Shown here piece by piece: positions 63,971 through 64,000 of a stretch of 64,000 bases of DNA. This DNA is from Harmothoe impar (Eukaryota > Annelida > Polychaeta > Phyllodocida > Polynoidae), in assembly GCA_947462335.1 (NCBI GenBank), contig OX381721.1, positions 36,916,488-36,980,487 of the forward strand, given 5' to 3'. The stretch's first letter is position 1. Every line of letters begins with the position of its first letter. The position numbers and the translations under genes are program-made. The notes beneath the pieces were generated by a model that saw only the letters and a list, made by a program, of their open reading frames with translations, did not search any database and was not told the origin of the DNA.

Positions 63971-64000
63971 CCCAGTGGGCACAGAACATTGCATCAACAT
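63971..64000. mobile_element. CCCAGTGGGCAC MITE, cut by window edge
   Basis: CCCAGTGGGCACAGAACATT, then GCATCAACAT, matches the left end of the copies at 4635 and 24973. The remaining 75-80 bp lie outside the window. Confidence 0.8.

Overview
This window looks like non-coding nuclear DNA from a metazoan, most likely a marine invertebrate such as a lancelet, hemichordate or mollusc; the phylum cannot be fixed by eye. Base composition is moderately AT-rich. There are no operons, bacterial ribosome sites or long open frames. The window is packed with short inverted-repeat elements, microsatellites and minisatellites. No complete cellular gene is visible in 64 kb. Nearly every open frame of 60-120 codons lies in a repeat or in AT-rich filler.

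The main content is at least 20 families of short non-autonomous DNA transposons (MITE-like), lettered here for cross-reference: A (CACTGAAAATCC ends), B (GGAGGCTC), C (AAAGGGAGTC), D (CTGTGTCTC plus GGTCARAGA repeats), E (TTAA-flanked, CATGATGC hairpins), F (CAAATGCCAAC), G (GGCCAAAAA), H (CAGTCTTTGC), I (TGTCGATTTTAAGAAA), J (AGGGAGTGGTCATTT), K (GGCC...GTTTCTCATCACC), L (CCCTAGTAGCAA), M (TACCGTAAAACCTCG), N (TACTGTAAATG, TTTTCGCG), P (TACACTGTCAGAAG), Q to Y (one or two copies each), and the CCCAGTGGGCAC element. They are often nested, which gives a relative age order.

Layout. 0-7.5 kb: 17-bp minisatellite and scattered MITEs. 7.8-14.7 kb: old diverged tandem duplication, with an LTR-like insertion at 12.68-13.09 kb. 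15.3-16.2 kb: one retroelement ORF1/gag-like frame with an N-terminal CX2C-X10-CX2C motif, running into a TA microsatellite. 16.5-16.9 kb: G-rich minisatellite. 17-31 kb: MITEs, with one promoter-like stretch (E-box, CRE, TATA) at 21.12-21.16 kb followed by a possible short first exon. 31.5-34.8 kb: stacked nested elements, including tRNA-like Pol III boxes. 36.13-42.45 kb: two nearly identical 3.16-kb fold-back elements joined head-to-tail through one TA, each with about ten RFX/X-box-like palindromes (GTTGCCTAGCAAC). 49.2-50.2 kb: 34-bp minisatellite. 60.3-63.9 kb: recent 1.5-kb tandem duplication, one copy interrupted by a family K MITE.

The best candidate for something undescribed is the X-box-rich fold-back element: TA target site, inverted arms of about 770 bp, sub-repeats headed by an RFX-type palindrome, and tandem dimerisation. 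Function is inferred from motif shape only.
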